From Jacaranda mimosifolia (taxonomy: Eukaryota > Streptophyta > Magnoliopsida > Lamiales > Bignoniaceae): a stretch of 64,000 bases of DNA. A program made the position numbers and the translations under genes. Each line of letters starts with the position of its first letter. Positions within the stretch are counted from its first letter, which is position 1. Below, piece after piece: positions 23,786 through 34,177 of the stretch. The stretch spans positions 24,521,730 to 24,585,729 of the forward strand of contig CM032121.1 of assembly GCA_018894105.1 (NCBI GenBank). The letters are read 5' to 3'. The notes below the pieces were generated by a model. That model was not told where the DNA came from and searched no databases. It saw only the letters and a list, made by a program, of their open reading frames with translations.

Positions 23786-25528
23786 GTGATGCCAAAATCC
23801 TCACCCTATATATAGATATAGTAGGTGTGAGGATATGTCATTGCTGAAAGTGTGAAAGAATTAGATTCATTTCCACAATTCCCTCCAAAACTCCTTGCAA
23901 GCATTGCATTCATGTGTTGAAAGCTTTGCTCTCTTCTTCTTCTTCCCTACCTCAAATCCGTCTCTACCATTATGATTCTCCTCCCTTATTCCAGCTTAAA
24001 GTGTGAAGGTTCTGCAAGTTTCAATTGGTGTGGGATCATGTCAATAGAGGCAAACTAGTTAGTTTGCTACAGTTTGGAGATCCGCTTAAGCCGAGCACCA
24101 ATTTGGTGAATTTTTCTAGAGAGATCCAGAAACCTTTTATATCCAAATTTTTTCTCGTGTTTCCTACAACGTGTTGAGAGGTTGCAATATTTTAATAATG
24201 AATTTTGTAGGAGTTTTAACAAAGTTAAAAATCACTCCTTAGATATGGCAGATTTTGGATTGGTGAAAGGTTCACCACTTTCTCCTCGGATATTAGCATT
24301 TGAAGGTAACACTCTATCTAAATTTGGATTTTAGGCATGCTTTGATCCTTGTATGCTTTTAAGCACTAGTTTATTTAAGGTTTTGAAGTTTTATATTTGG
24401 ATCCTAGTGCCTTACTTGGTTTCAAGTGGTATCAAAGCCTAAATTTTGCTTAGATTTGTATTTTTCGTTGATGATTGATTCATGTGATGGATTGATCATA
24501 ATCACCAAATTCTCGATTCACATGATGAATTCGAGTGTTTGGCTCCTTGATTGGTGAATTGAAATCATGCTAATATGTGTTTTAAGTGTTAATTCGTATG
24601 ATTTGTACATTTTAATTCATAGCTTTTATTGTTAAATGTTGATTTAACATTAATTGATGTTATATGTTGATATAGCATGTTGATGATTGGCTCAAATAGT
24701 TATGGTCATTTTTGGATCCAATGTGATTAGAATTTTGTTGGAGATTTTTGAAGAATACGATTCTTACTTGAACTTGATTTTTGAAGCTTAATTGAGCACT
24801 TAAATTTCCAATTTTAAAATGTCTTTTAGATTTGGAAATGGGTCCGTAACTCTTGTCGAGGCAAAATTTTGGAAATGATACCTTCATTTTCGCGTCTTCT
24901 CGTCAAGCCATGGTAAGGTTCTTCACTTTGTATTGAATTAAACAACATGCCTTATAGTAACATTATTTTCAATTTGAATTGGTATTTTGTCCATCTGCTT
25001 CTCACATTCGGTGAATACCAAAATTCTAAATAGCATTATTGATTAAAAATGAAATTTCTAGAAGCCTACTGGCTAGTGATTGTGAGGCCCCAATTGTAAA
25101 CTAGAAGGGACACCAAAGGCCTCTGCCGGCCCCCCTCCGCCCAAATTTTTTTTTCTTTTTTCTCGGTTGTGAGACCTGTTACAATTTAATATTAAGCCCA
25201 AAAAATTCGAGTAGGGTTCGGTACACAAACATTTAAGATCATTTCTTCAAATTGCTCTCCAACTGTCTCAAAACGTTGTGAACCCAACTCACATACCACT
25301 TTAATGGGCGAGCAGCCCAACCCTTAGAATGGGATCTGGTGTATCATAAGGAATTTTTCTTTTCTATTGATTCCTATGGATTTGGATCACTCATGATCAT
25401 CAACGTTCATTTATTATCCATTCAACAATTAAATGAACAATAAACAAATCTAGAATTAACAATTAATTCCAACAATTAAATGCTAAACAAATTAGCAATG
25501 CAAGTTGGCCGCCTACCTTGAGGAAGTT
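23786..25528 (+). repeat. Monomer 14, right subfamily, 1,743 bp
   Basis: First copy with the interrupted TATA tract TATATATAGATATA (23807-23820) that dominates the rest of the window. PBS-like site 24427-24439. It is well diverged: the 5' hairpin arm has TTATTGTTAAAT, and the minus-strand frame is broken by a deletion around 24846. It retains the left-type CTTTTTT block near 25151, showing mosaic inheritance of subfamily marks. Confidence 0.94.
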
Positions 25529-27214
25529 GTGATGCCAAAATCCTCACCCTATATATCGATATAGTGGGTGTGACGATAGGTCTTTGCTGAAAGTGTGAAA
25601 GAATTGGATTCCTTTCCACAATTCCATCCAAAACTCCTTGCAAGCATTGCATTCATGTGTTGAAAGTTTTGCTCTCTTCTTCTTCTTTTCCCTACCTCAA
25701 ATCGGCCTCTACCATTATGATTCTCCTCCCTTATTCCTACTTAAAGTGAGAAGAGTTTGCAAGTTTTAATTGGTGTGTGATAATGTCAATCGAGGCAAAC
25801 AAGTTAGTTTGCTGTGGTTTGGAGATCCGCTTAAGTGGAGCACCGATTTGGTGAATTTTCCCAGAGAGATCCAGAAAGATTTTTTGATCCAAATTTTTTA
25901 TTGTGTTTCCTACATGGTGTTGAGAGGTTGCAATATTTTTATAGTGAATTTTGTAGGAGTTTTAACAAGGTTAAAAATCGCTCCTTAGATATGGTAGATT
26001 ATGGATTGGTGAAAGGTTCACCACTTTCTCCTTGCATATTAGCATTTCAAGGTAACACTCTATCTAAATTTGGATGTTAGGCATGCTTTGATCCTTGTAT
26101 TCTTGTAAGCACTAGTTTGTTTAAGGTTTTGAAGTTTTATATTTGGATCCTAGTGCCTTACTTGCTTTCAAGTGGTATCAAAGCCTAAATTATGCTCAGA
26201 TTTGAATTTTTTGTTGATGATTGATTCATGTGATGAGTTGATCATAATCACCAAATTCTCGATTCACATGATGGAATGGAGTGTTTGGCTCCTTGATTGA
26301 TGAAGTGAAAGCATGCTAATATGTGTTTTAAGTGTTAATTCATATGATTAGTAGTACGTTTTAATTCGTTGCTTTTAATGTTCAATGTTGATTTAACATT
26401 AATTGATGTTATATGTTGATATAGCATGCTGATGAATAGCTCAAATAGTTATGGTCATTTTTGGATCCAATGTGATTAGAGTATTGTTGGAGATTTTTGA
26501 AGAATACGATTCTTACTTGAACGTGATTTGATGCTTAATTGAGCACTTAAATTTCCAATTTTAAAATTTGTTTTAGATCTGGAAATTGGTCTGTAAGGCA
26601 TATCTTGTCTAGGCAAAATTTTGGAAATGATAACTTTACTTTCATGTCTTCTGGTCAAGCCATTGTAAGGTTCTTCACTTTGTATTGAATTAAACCACAT
26701 GCCCTATAGTAACATTATTCTCAATTTGAATTGGTATTTTCTCTATCTGCTTCTCACATTCCATGAATACCGAACTTCTAAATTGCATTATTGATAAAAA
26801 ATGAAATTTCTAGAAGCCTATTGGCTACTGGTTGTGAGGCCCCAATTCTAAACTAGAACGGACACCAAAGGCCTCTGCCGACCCCCCTCCCCCCCCAAAT
26901 TTTTTTTTCTCCGTTGTGAGACATGTTACAATTTAATATTAAGCCCAACCAACTCACAACGTTGTGAACCCAACTCACGTACCACTTTAATGGCCGAGCA
27001 GCCCGACCCTTAGAACGGGATCTGGTGTATCATAACGGATTTGTCTTTTCTATTGATTCCTATGGATTTGGATCACTCATGATCAACACCGTTCATTTAT
27101 TATCCATTCAACAATTAAATCAACAATAAACAAATCTATAATTAAAAATTAATTGCAACAATTAAATGCTAATCAAATTAGCAATGCAAGTTGGCCGCCT
27201 ACCTTGAAGAAGGT
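25529..27214 (+). repeat. Monomer 15, right subfamily, deleted, 1,686 bp
   Basis: The TATA tract is TATATATCGATATA (25550-25563). PBS-like site 26173-26185. The copy is about 60 bp shorter than its neighbours: after TTAAGCCCAA (near 26940) the AATTCGATTAGGG to TTGCTCTCC stretch found in all other copies is missing, and the sequence resumes at CCAACTCACAACG. Confidence 0.94.
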
Positions 27215-28953
27215 GTGATGCAAAAATCCTCACCCTGTATATAGATATAGTGGGTGTGAGGATATGTCATTGCTGAAAGTGTGAAAGAATTAGATTCATT
27301 TCCACAATTCCCTCCAAAACTCCTTGCAAGCATTGCATTCATGTGTTGAAAGCTTTGCTCCCTTTTTCTTCTTCCCTACCTCAAATCGGCCTCTACCATT
27401 ATCATTCTCCTCCCTTATTCCAGCTTAAACTGAGAGAATTTTTCAAGTTTCAATTTGTGTGTGATCATGTCAATAGAGGCAAACTAGTTAGTTTGCTGCG
27501 GTTTGGAGATCCGCTTAAGCAGAGCACCGATTTGGTGAATTTTTCCAGAGAGATTCAGAAAGATTTTTTGATCCAAATTTTTTATTGTGTTTCCTACGAG
27601 GTGTTGAGAGGTTGCAATATTTTTATAGTGAATTTTGTAGGAGTTTTAACTGGTTAAAAATTGCTCCTTAGATATGGCAGATTCTGGATTGGTCAAAGGC
27701 TCACCACTTTCTCCTTGCGTATTAGCATTTCAACGTAACACTCTATCTAAATTTGGATGTTAGGCATGCTTTGATCCTTGTATTCTTGTAAGCACTAGTT
27801 TGTTTAAGGTTTTGAAGTTTTATATTTAGATCCTAGTGCCTTACTTGCTTTCAAGTGGTATCAAAGCCTAAATTATGCTTACATTTGGATTTTTTGTTGA
27901 TGATTGATTCATGTGATGGGTTGATCATAATCACCAAATTCTCGATTCACATGATGGATTGGAGTATTTGGCTCCTTGATTGATGAAGTGAAAGCATGCT
28001 TATATGTGTTTTAAGTGTTAATTCATATGATTAGTAGTACGTTTTAATTCATAGCTTTTAATGTTAAATGTTGATTTCACATTAATTGATGTTATATGTT
28101 GATATAGCATGTTGATGAATGGCTCAAATAGTTATGGTCATTTTTGGATCCAATGTGATTAGAGTTTTGTTGGAGATTTTTGAAGAATACGATTCTTACT
28201 TGAACTTGATTTTTGAAGCTTAATTGAGCACTTAAATTTCCAATTTTAAAATGTGTTTTAGATCTGGAAATTTGTCTGTAAGGCATATCTTGTCTAGGAA
28301 AATTTTTGGAAATGATACTTCCGTGTCTTCTGGTCAAGCCATGGTATGGTTATTCTCTTTGCATTGAATTAAACCATATGCCCTATAGTAACATTATTCT
28401 CAATTTGAATTGGTATTTTCTCCATCTGCTTCTCGCATTCCGTGAATACCGAACTTCTAAATAGCATTATTGATTAAAAATGAAATTTCTAGAAGCCTAT
28501 TGGCTAGTGATTGTGGGGCCCCTATTCTAAACTAGAACGGACCCCAAAGGCCTCTGCCGACCCCCCTTCCCCCCCAATTTTTTTTTTCTCGGTTGTGAGA
28601 TATGTTACAATTCAATATTGAGCCCAAATAATTCGATTAGGGTTTAGTACACAAAGATTTAAGGTCATTTCTCCAAATTGCTCTCCAACTATCTCACAAC
28701 ATTGTGAACCCAACTCACGTACCACTTTAATGGGCGAGCAGCCCAACCTTAGAACGGGATCTGGTGTATCATAAGGGATTTGTCTTTTCTATTGATTCCT
28801 ATAGATTTGGATCACTCATGATCAACGCCATTCATTTATTATCCATTCCACAATTAAATGAACAATAAACAAATCTATAATTAACAATTAATTGCAACAA
28901 TTAAATGCTAATCAAAATAGCAACGCAAGTTGGCCGCCTACCTTGAGGAAGGT
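27215..28953 (+). repeat. Monomer 16, right subfamily, 1,739 bp
   Basis: The TATA tract starts TGTATATAGATATA (27236-27249). PBS-like site 27856-27868. One base of the PBS-distal hairpin is changed (ATTTCACATTAA near 28074). The tail has a telomere-like TTAGGGTTTAG (28637-28647) and a decayed palindrome, CACAACATTGTG (28695-28706). Confidence 0.94.
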
Positions 28954-30696
28954 GGGATGCCAAAATCCACACCCTATATATAGATATGGTGGGTGTGAGG
29001 ATAGGTCATTGTTGAAAGTGTGAAAGAATTAGATTCCTTTCCACAATTCCCTCCAAAACTCCTCGCAAGCATTGCATTCATGTGTTGAAAGCTTTGCTCT
29101 CTTCTTCTTCTTGCCTACCTCAAATCGGGCCCTACCATTATGATTCTCCTCCCTTATTCCTACTTAAAGTGAGAAGAGTTTGCAAGTTTCAATTCGTGTG
29201 TGATCATGTCAATAGAGGCAAACATGTTAGTCTGCTGCGGTTTGGAGATCCGCTTTAGCAGAGCACCGATTTGCTGAATTTTTCCAGAGAGATCCAGAAA
29301 GATTTTTTGATCCAAATTTTTTTTTGTGTTCCCTACAAGGTGTTGAGAGGTTGCAATATTTTTATAGTGAATTTTGTAGGAGTTTTAACAAGGTTAAAAA
29401 TCGCTCCTTAGATATGGCAGATTCTGGATTGGTGAAAGGTTCACAACTTTGTCCTTGGATATTAGCATTTCACGGTAACACTCTATCTAAATTTGGATGT
29501 TAGGCATGCTTTGATCCTTGTATTCTTGTAAGAACTAGTTTGTTTAAGGTTTTGAAGTTTTATATTTGGATCATAGTGCCTTACTTGCTTTCAAGTGGTA
29601 TCAAAGCCTAAATTATGCTTAGATTTGGATTTTTGGTTGATGACTGATTCTTGTGATGGGTTGATCATAATCACCAAATTCTCGATTCACATGATGGATT
29701 GGAGTGTTTGGCTCCTTGATTGATGAAGTGAAATCATGCTAATATGTGTTTTAAGTGTTAATTCATATGATTAGTAGTACGTTTTAATTCGTAGCTTTTA
29801 ATGTTAAATGTTGATTTAACATTAATTGATGTTATATGTTGATATAGCATGTTGATGAATGGCTCAAAAGTTATGGTCATTTTTGAATCCAATGTGATTA
29901 CAGTTTTGTTGGAGATTTTTGAAGAATACGATTCTTACTTGAACTTGATTTGAAGCTTAGTTGAGCAATTAAATTTCCAATTTTAAAATGTGTTTGAGAT
30001 CAGGAATGGGTCCGTAAGGCATATCTTGTGTAGGCAAAATTTCGGAAATGATACCATTACTTTCGTGTCTTCTGGTCAAGTCATGGTAAGGTTCTTCACT
30101 TTGTATTGAATTAAACCACATGCCCTATAGTAACATTATTCTCAATTTGAATTGGTATTTTCTCCATCTGCTTCTCACATTCCGTGAATACTTAACTTCT
30201 AAATTGCATTATTGATTTAAAATGAAATTTCTAGAATCATATTGGCTAGGGATTGTGAGGCCCCAATTCTAAACTAGAAGGAACACTGAAGGCCTCTGCC
30301 GACCCCCATCCCCCTAAAATTTTTTTTTTCTCAGTTGTGAGACATGTTACAATTTAATATTAAGCCCAAACAATTCGATTAGGGTTCAGTACACAAAGAT
30401 TTAAGGTCATTTCTTCAAATTGCTCTCCAACTGTCTCACAACGTTGTGAACCCAACTCACGTACCATTTTAATGTGCGAGCAGCCCAACCCTTAGAACGG
30501 GATCGGGTGTATCATAAGGGATTTGTCTTTTCTATTAATTCCTACGGATTTGGATCACTCATGATCATCACCATTCATTTATTATCCATTCAACAATTAA
30601 ATGAACAATAAACAAATCTAGAATTAACAATTAATTCCAACAACTAAATGCTAATCAAATTAGCAATGCAAGTTGGCCGCCTACCTTGAGGAAGGT
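28954..30696 (+). repeat. Monomer 17, right subfamily, 1,743 bp
   Basis: The register motif is GGGATGCC here (T-to-G). TATA tract TATATATAGATAT followed by GGTGGG (28975-28987). PBS-like site 29596-29608. Private changes include TTCACAACTTTGTCC near 29440, which recurs in monomer 19 and in the A-type monomers of the trimer and so suggests a common source. Confidence 0.94.
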
Positions 30697-30708
30697 GTGA
30701 TGCCAAAA

Positions 30709-30744
30709 TCCTCACCCTATATATAGATATGGTGGGTGTGAGGA
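30709..30744 (+). promoter_or_regulatory. TATA tract nested in an inverted repeat (example copy)
   Basis: The tract TATATATAGATAT (30718-30730) is flanked by TCCTCAC (30709-30715) and its reverse complement GTGAGGA (30738-30744). The same arrangement occurs in almost every monomer, giving 37 TATA tracts at about 1.74-kb spacing. About 110 bp downstream there is a CT-rich stretch, and about 620 bp downstream the PBS-like motif, which is the order promoter, leader, PBS expected in a reverse-transcribing element. A core promoter role is inferred; no transcript evidence is available. Confidence 0.5.
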
Positions 30745-30839
30745 TAGGTCATTGCTGAAAGTGTGAAAGAATTAGATTCCTTTCCACAATTCCCTCCAAA
30801 ACTCCTTGCAAGCATTGCATTCATGTGTGGAAAGCTTTG

Positions 30840-30855
30840 CTCTCTTCTTCTTCTT
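30840..30855 (+). promoter_or_regulatory. CT-rich leader tract (example copy)
   Basis: CTCTCTTCTTCTTCTT lies about 110-120 bp downstream of the TATA tract and is preserved in nearly all monomers. Pyrimidine-rich leaders are common in plant transcripts and retroelement leaders. Just upstream, ATG TGT TGA forms a two-codon open frame (start, one codon, stop), the first ATG after the presumed start site. Confidence 0.35.
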
Positions 30856-30960
30856 GCCTACCTCAAATCGGGCTCTACCATTATGATTCTCCTCCCTTAT
30901 TCCAGCTTAAAGTGAGAAGAGTTTGCAAGTTTCAATTGGTGTGTGATCATGTCAATAGAG

Positions 30961-30978
30961 GCAAACAAGTTAGTTTGC
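30961..30978 (+). other. Small inverted repeat GCAAAC...GTTTGC
   Basis: GCAAAC-AAGTTA-GTTTGC forms a 6-bp stem. In A and B monomers of the trimer it reads GCAAACAAGTTTGTTTGC, which extends the stem to 8 bp with a two-base loop. A single T-for-A change makes the difference. It is probably incidental, but it is conserved along the array. Confidence 0.4.
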
Positions 30979-31338
30979 TGCGGTTTGGAGATCCGCTTAC
31001 GCAAAGCACCGATTTGGTGAATTTTTCCAGAGAGATCCAGAAATATTTTTTGATCCAAATTTTTTATTGTGTTTCCTTCAAGGTGTTGAGAGGTTGCAAT
31101 ATTTTTATAGTGAATTTTGTAGGAGTTTTAACAAGGTTAAAAATCGCTCCTTAGATATGGCAGATTCTGGATTGGTGAAAGGTTCACCACTTTCTCCATG
31201 CATATTAGCATTTCAAGGTAACACTCTATCTAAATTTGGATTTTAGGCATGCTTTGATCCTTGTATGCTTGTAAGCACTAGTTTATTTGAGGTTTTGAAG
31301 TTTTATATTTGGATCCTAGTGCCTTACTTGCTTTCAAG

Positions 31339-31351
31339 TGGTATCAGAGCC
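31339..31351 (+). other. Primer-binding-site-like motif, exact TGGTATCAGAGCC
   Basis: This matches the initiator-methionine-tRNA complementary site used by many plant copia-type LTR retrotransposons (and by plant pararetroviruses). It is preceded by TTTCAAG, so CA would be the last two bases of an LTR, followed by two spacer bases. All other monomers carry TGGTATCAAAGCC or a one-base variant, always about 620 bp after the TATA tract (about 612 bp in the C type, which has the 9-bp deletion). Sites in successive monomers start at 1643, 3398, 5152, 6905, 8660, 10412, 12166, 13919, 15674, 17426, 19180, 20937, 22682, 24427, 26173, 27856, 29596, 31339, 33079, 34820 and so on. Confidence 0.6.
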
Positions 31352-31540
31352 TAAATTATGCTTAGATTTGGATTTTTGGTTGATGATTGATTCATGTGAT
31401 GGGTTGATCATAATCACCAAATTCTTGATTCACATGATGGATTGGAGTGTTTGGCTCCTTGATTGATATAGTGAAAGTATCTTAATATGTGTTTTAAGTG
31501 TTAATTCATATCATTAGTAGTAGGTTTTAATTCGTAGCTT

Positions 31541-31568
31541 TTAATGTTAAATGTTGATTTAACATTAA
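31541..31568. repeat. Perfect 12-bp hairpin, 4-base loop (example copy)
   Basis: TTAATGTTAAAT and ATTTAACATTAA are exact reverse complements separated by GTTG. The hairpin recurs about 200 bp after every PBS-like site. Most copies keep a perfect stem; some differ only in the loop (GATG at 1845-1872 and in C and A tails of the trimer). Damaged stems are seen near 3598, 19380, 24620, 26380, 28070 and 61126. Function unknown. Confidence 0.8.
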
Positions 31569-32045
31569 TTCATGTTATATGTTGATATAGCATGTTGATG
31601 AATGGCTCAAATAGTTATGGTCATTTTTGGATCCAATGTGATTACAGTTTTGTTGGAGATTTTTGAAGAATACGATTCTTACTTGAACTTGATTTTTGAA
31701 GCTTAATTGAGCACTTAAATTTCCAATTTTAAAATGTGTTTTAGATCTGGAAATTGGTCTGTAAGGCATATCTTGCCTAGGCAAAATTTTGGAAATGATA
31801 CTTTCGTGTCTTCTGGTCAAGCCAAGGTAAGGTTCTTCACTTTGTATTGAATTAAACCACATGCCCTATAGTAACATTATTCTCAATTTGAATTGGTATT
31901 TTCTCCATCTGCTTCTCACATTCCGTGAATACTTAACTTCTAAATAGCATTATTGATTTAAAATGAAATTTCTAGAATCATATTGGCTAGTGATTGTGAG
32001 GCCCCAATTCTAAACTAGAAGGAACACCAAAGGCCTCTGCCGACG

Positions 32046-32069
32046 CCCCTCCCCCCCAAATTTTTTTTT
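32046..32069. repeat. C-run / A / T-run tract (example copy)
   Basis: A run of C bases broken by one T, three A bases and a run of nine T bases. The minus strand is correspondingly G-rich then A-rich. The tract is present in every monomer with variable run lengths. Left-subfamily copies add CTTTTTT after the T-run. Strand asymmetry of this kind can favour non-B structures and replication slippage. Confidence 0.7.
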
Positions 32070-32176
32070 CTCGGTTGCGAGATATGGAACAATTTAATAT
32101 TATGCCCAAACAATTCGATCAGGGTTCAATACACAAACATTTATGGTCATTTCTTCAAATTGCTCTCCAACTGTCT

Positions 32177-32188
32177 CACAACGTTGTG
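32177..32188. other. 12-bp palindrome CACAACGTTGTG (example copy)
   Basis: A perfect palindrome centred on a CpG within AACGTT. It is found in most monomers (first seen at 741-752). Decayed forms are CACAACATTGTG (23526-23537, 28695-28706, 40880-40891, 61770-61781, 63517-63528) and CACAATGTTGTG (35659-35670 and the A-type tails of the trimer). Both are single transitions at the central CpG. Confidence 0.75.
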
Positions 32189-32346
32189 AACCCAACTCAC
32201 GTACCACTTTAATGGGCGAGCAGCCCAACCCTTAGAACGGGATGTGGTGTATCATAAGGGATTTGTCTTTTCTATTGATTCCTATAGATTTGGATCACTC
32301 ATGATCATCACCGTTCATTTATTATCCATTCAACAGTTAAATGAAC

Positions 32347-32352
32347 AATAAA
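32347..32352 (+). terminator. AATAAA poly(A)-signal-like motif (example copy)
   Basis: AATAAA occurs about 110 bp upstream of the next TATA tract in most monomers (e.g. 911-916), in GAACAATAAACAAATC. It is altered to AATGAA before the A-type monomers and before monomers 35 and 36. In plants single AATAAA motifs are weak predictors, so use as a signal is only possible. Confidence 0.35.
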
Positions 32353-32388
32353 CAAATCTAAAATTAACAATTAATTCCAACAACTAAA

Positions 32389-32405
32389 TGCTAATCAAAT
32401 TAGCA
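32389..32405. other. Inverted repeat TGCTAAT-CAA-ATTAGCA
   Basis: A 7-bp perfect stem with a three-base loop, about 50 bp upstream of the next TATA tract. The same element is at 953-969 and in most monomers; A-type copies break it with TGCCAAT. It could be a binding site or chance in AT-rich DNA. Confidence 0.5.
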
Positions 32406-32436
32406 ATGCAAGTTGGCCGCCTACCTTGAGGAAGGT

Positions 32437-34177
32437 GTGATGCCAAAATCCTCACCCTATATATAGATATGGTGGGTGTGAGGATAGGTCATTGCTGAAA
32501 GTGTGAAAGAATTAGATTCCTTTCCACAATTCCCTCCAAAACTCCTTGCAAGCATTGCATTCATGTGTTGAAAGCTTTGCTCTCTTCTTCTTCTTCCCTA
32601 CCTCAAATCGGCCTCTACCATTATGATTCTCCTCCCTTATTCCAGCTTAAAGTGAGAAGAGTTTGCAAGTTTCAATTGGTGTGCGATCATGTCAATAGAG
32701 GCAAACAAGTTAGTTTGCTGCGGTTTGGAGATCCGCTTTAGTAGAGCACCGATTTGGTGAATTTTTCCAGAGAGATCCAGAAATATTTTTTGATCCAAAT
32801 TTTTAATTGTGTTTCCTACAAGGTGTTGAGAGGTTGCAATATTTTTATAGTGAATTTTGTAGGAGTTTTAACAAGGTTAAAAATCGCTCCTTAGATATGG
32901 CAGATTTTGGATTGGTGAAAGGTTCACAACTTTGTCCTTGGATATTAGCATTTCAAGGTAACACTCTATCTAAATTTGGATTTTAGGCATGCTTTGATCC
33001 TTGTATGCTTGTAAGCACTAGTTTATTTAAGGTTTTGAAGTTTTATATTTGGATCCTAGTGCCTTACTTGCTTTCAAGTGGTATCAAAGCCTAAATTATG
33101 CTTAGATTTGGATTTTTTGTTGATGATTGATTCATGTGATGGGTTGATCATAATCACCAAATTCTCGATTCGCATGATGGATTGGAGTGTTTGGCTCCTT
33201 GATTGATGAAGTGAAAGCATGCTAATATGTGTTTTAAGTGTTAATTCATACGATTAGTAGTACGTTTTAATTCATAGCTTTTAATGTTAAATGTTGATTT
33301 AACATTAATTGATGTTATATGTTGATATAGCATGTTGATGAATGGCTCAAATAGTTATGGTCATTTTTGGATCCAATGTGATTAGAGTTTTGTTGGAGAT
33401 TTTTGAAGAATACGATTCTTACTTGAACTTGATTTTTGAAACTTAATTGAGCACTTAAATTTGCAATTTTAAAATGTGTTTTAGATCTGGAAATTTGTCC
33501 GTAAGGCATATCTTGTCTATCTAAAATTTTGGAAATGATACTTTCGTGTCTTCTGGTCAAGCCATGGTAAGGTTCTTCACTTTGTATTGAATTAAACCAC
33601 ATGCCCTATAGTAACATTATTCTCAATTTGAATTGGTATTTTCTCCATCTGCTTCTCAAATTCCGTGAATACCGAGCGTCTAAATAGCATTATTGATTAA
33701 AAATAAAATTTCTAGAAGCCTATTGGCTAGTGATTGTGAGGCCCAAATTCTAAACTGAAAGGGACACCAAAGGCCTCTTCCGACCCCCCTCCCCCCAAAA
33801 TTTTTTTTTTGTCGGTTGTGAGACATGTTACAATTTAATATTAAGCCCAAACAATTCGATTAGGGTTCAGTACACAAAGATTTAAGGTCATTTCTTCAAA
33901 TTGCTCTCCAACTGTCTCACAACGTTGTGAACCCAACTCACGTACCACTTTAATGGGCGAGCAGCCCAACCCTTAGAACGGGATCTGGTGTATCATAAGG
34001 GATTTGTCTTTTCTATTAATTCCTATGGATTTGGATCACTCATGATCATCACCGTTCATTTATTATCCATTCAACAATTAAATGAGCAATAAACAAATCT
34101 ATAATTAATAATTAATTGCAATAATTAAATGCTAATCAAATTAGCAACGCGAGTTGGCCGCTTACCTTGAGGAAGGT
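32437..34177 (+). repeat. Monomer 19, right subfamily, 1,741 bp
   Basis: TATA tract 32458-32470. PBS-like site 33079-33091. It shares ATTTTGGATTGG and TTCACAACTTTGTCC (near 32907-32935) with the A-type monomers of the trimer, making a copy like this a plausible ancestor of type A in that segment. The minus-strand GTCTATCTAAAATTTTGG variant (near 33515) resembles the GTCTAGCTAAAATT of the trimer. Confidence 0.94.

Larger units (their letters stand above)
30697..32436 (+). repeat. Monomer 18, right subfamily, 1,740 bp
   Basis: Used below as the mapped example copy, because its PBS-like site is the only exact TGGTATCAGAGCC (31339-31351). TATA tract 30718-30730. The hairpin is intact (31541-31568), and the palindrome (32177-32188) and AATAAA (32347-32352) are intact. 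Confidence 0.95.
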
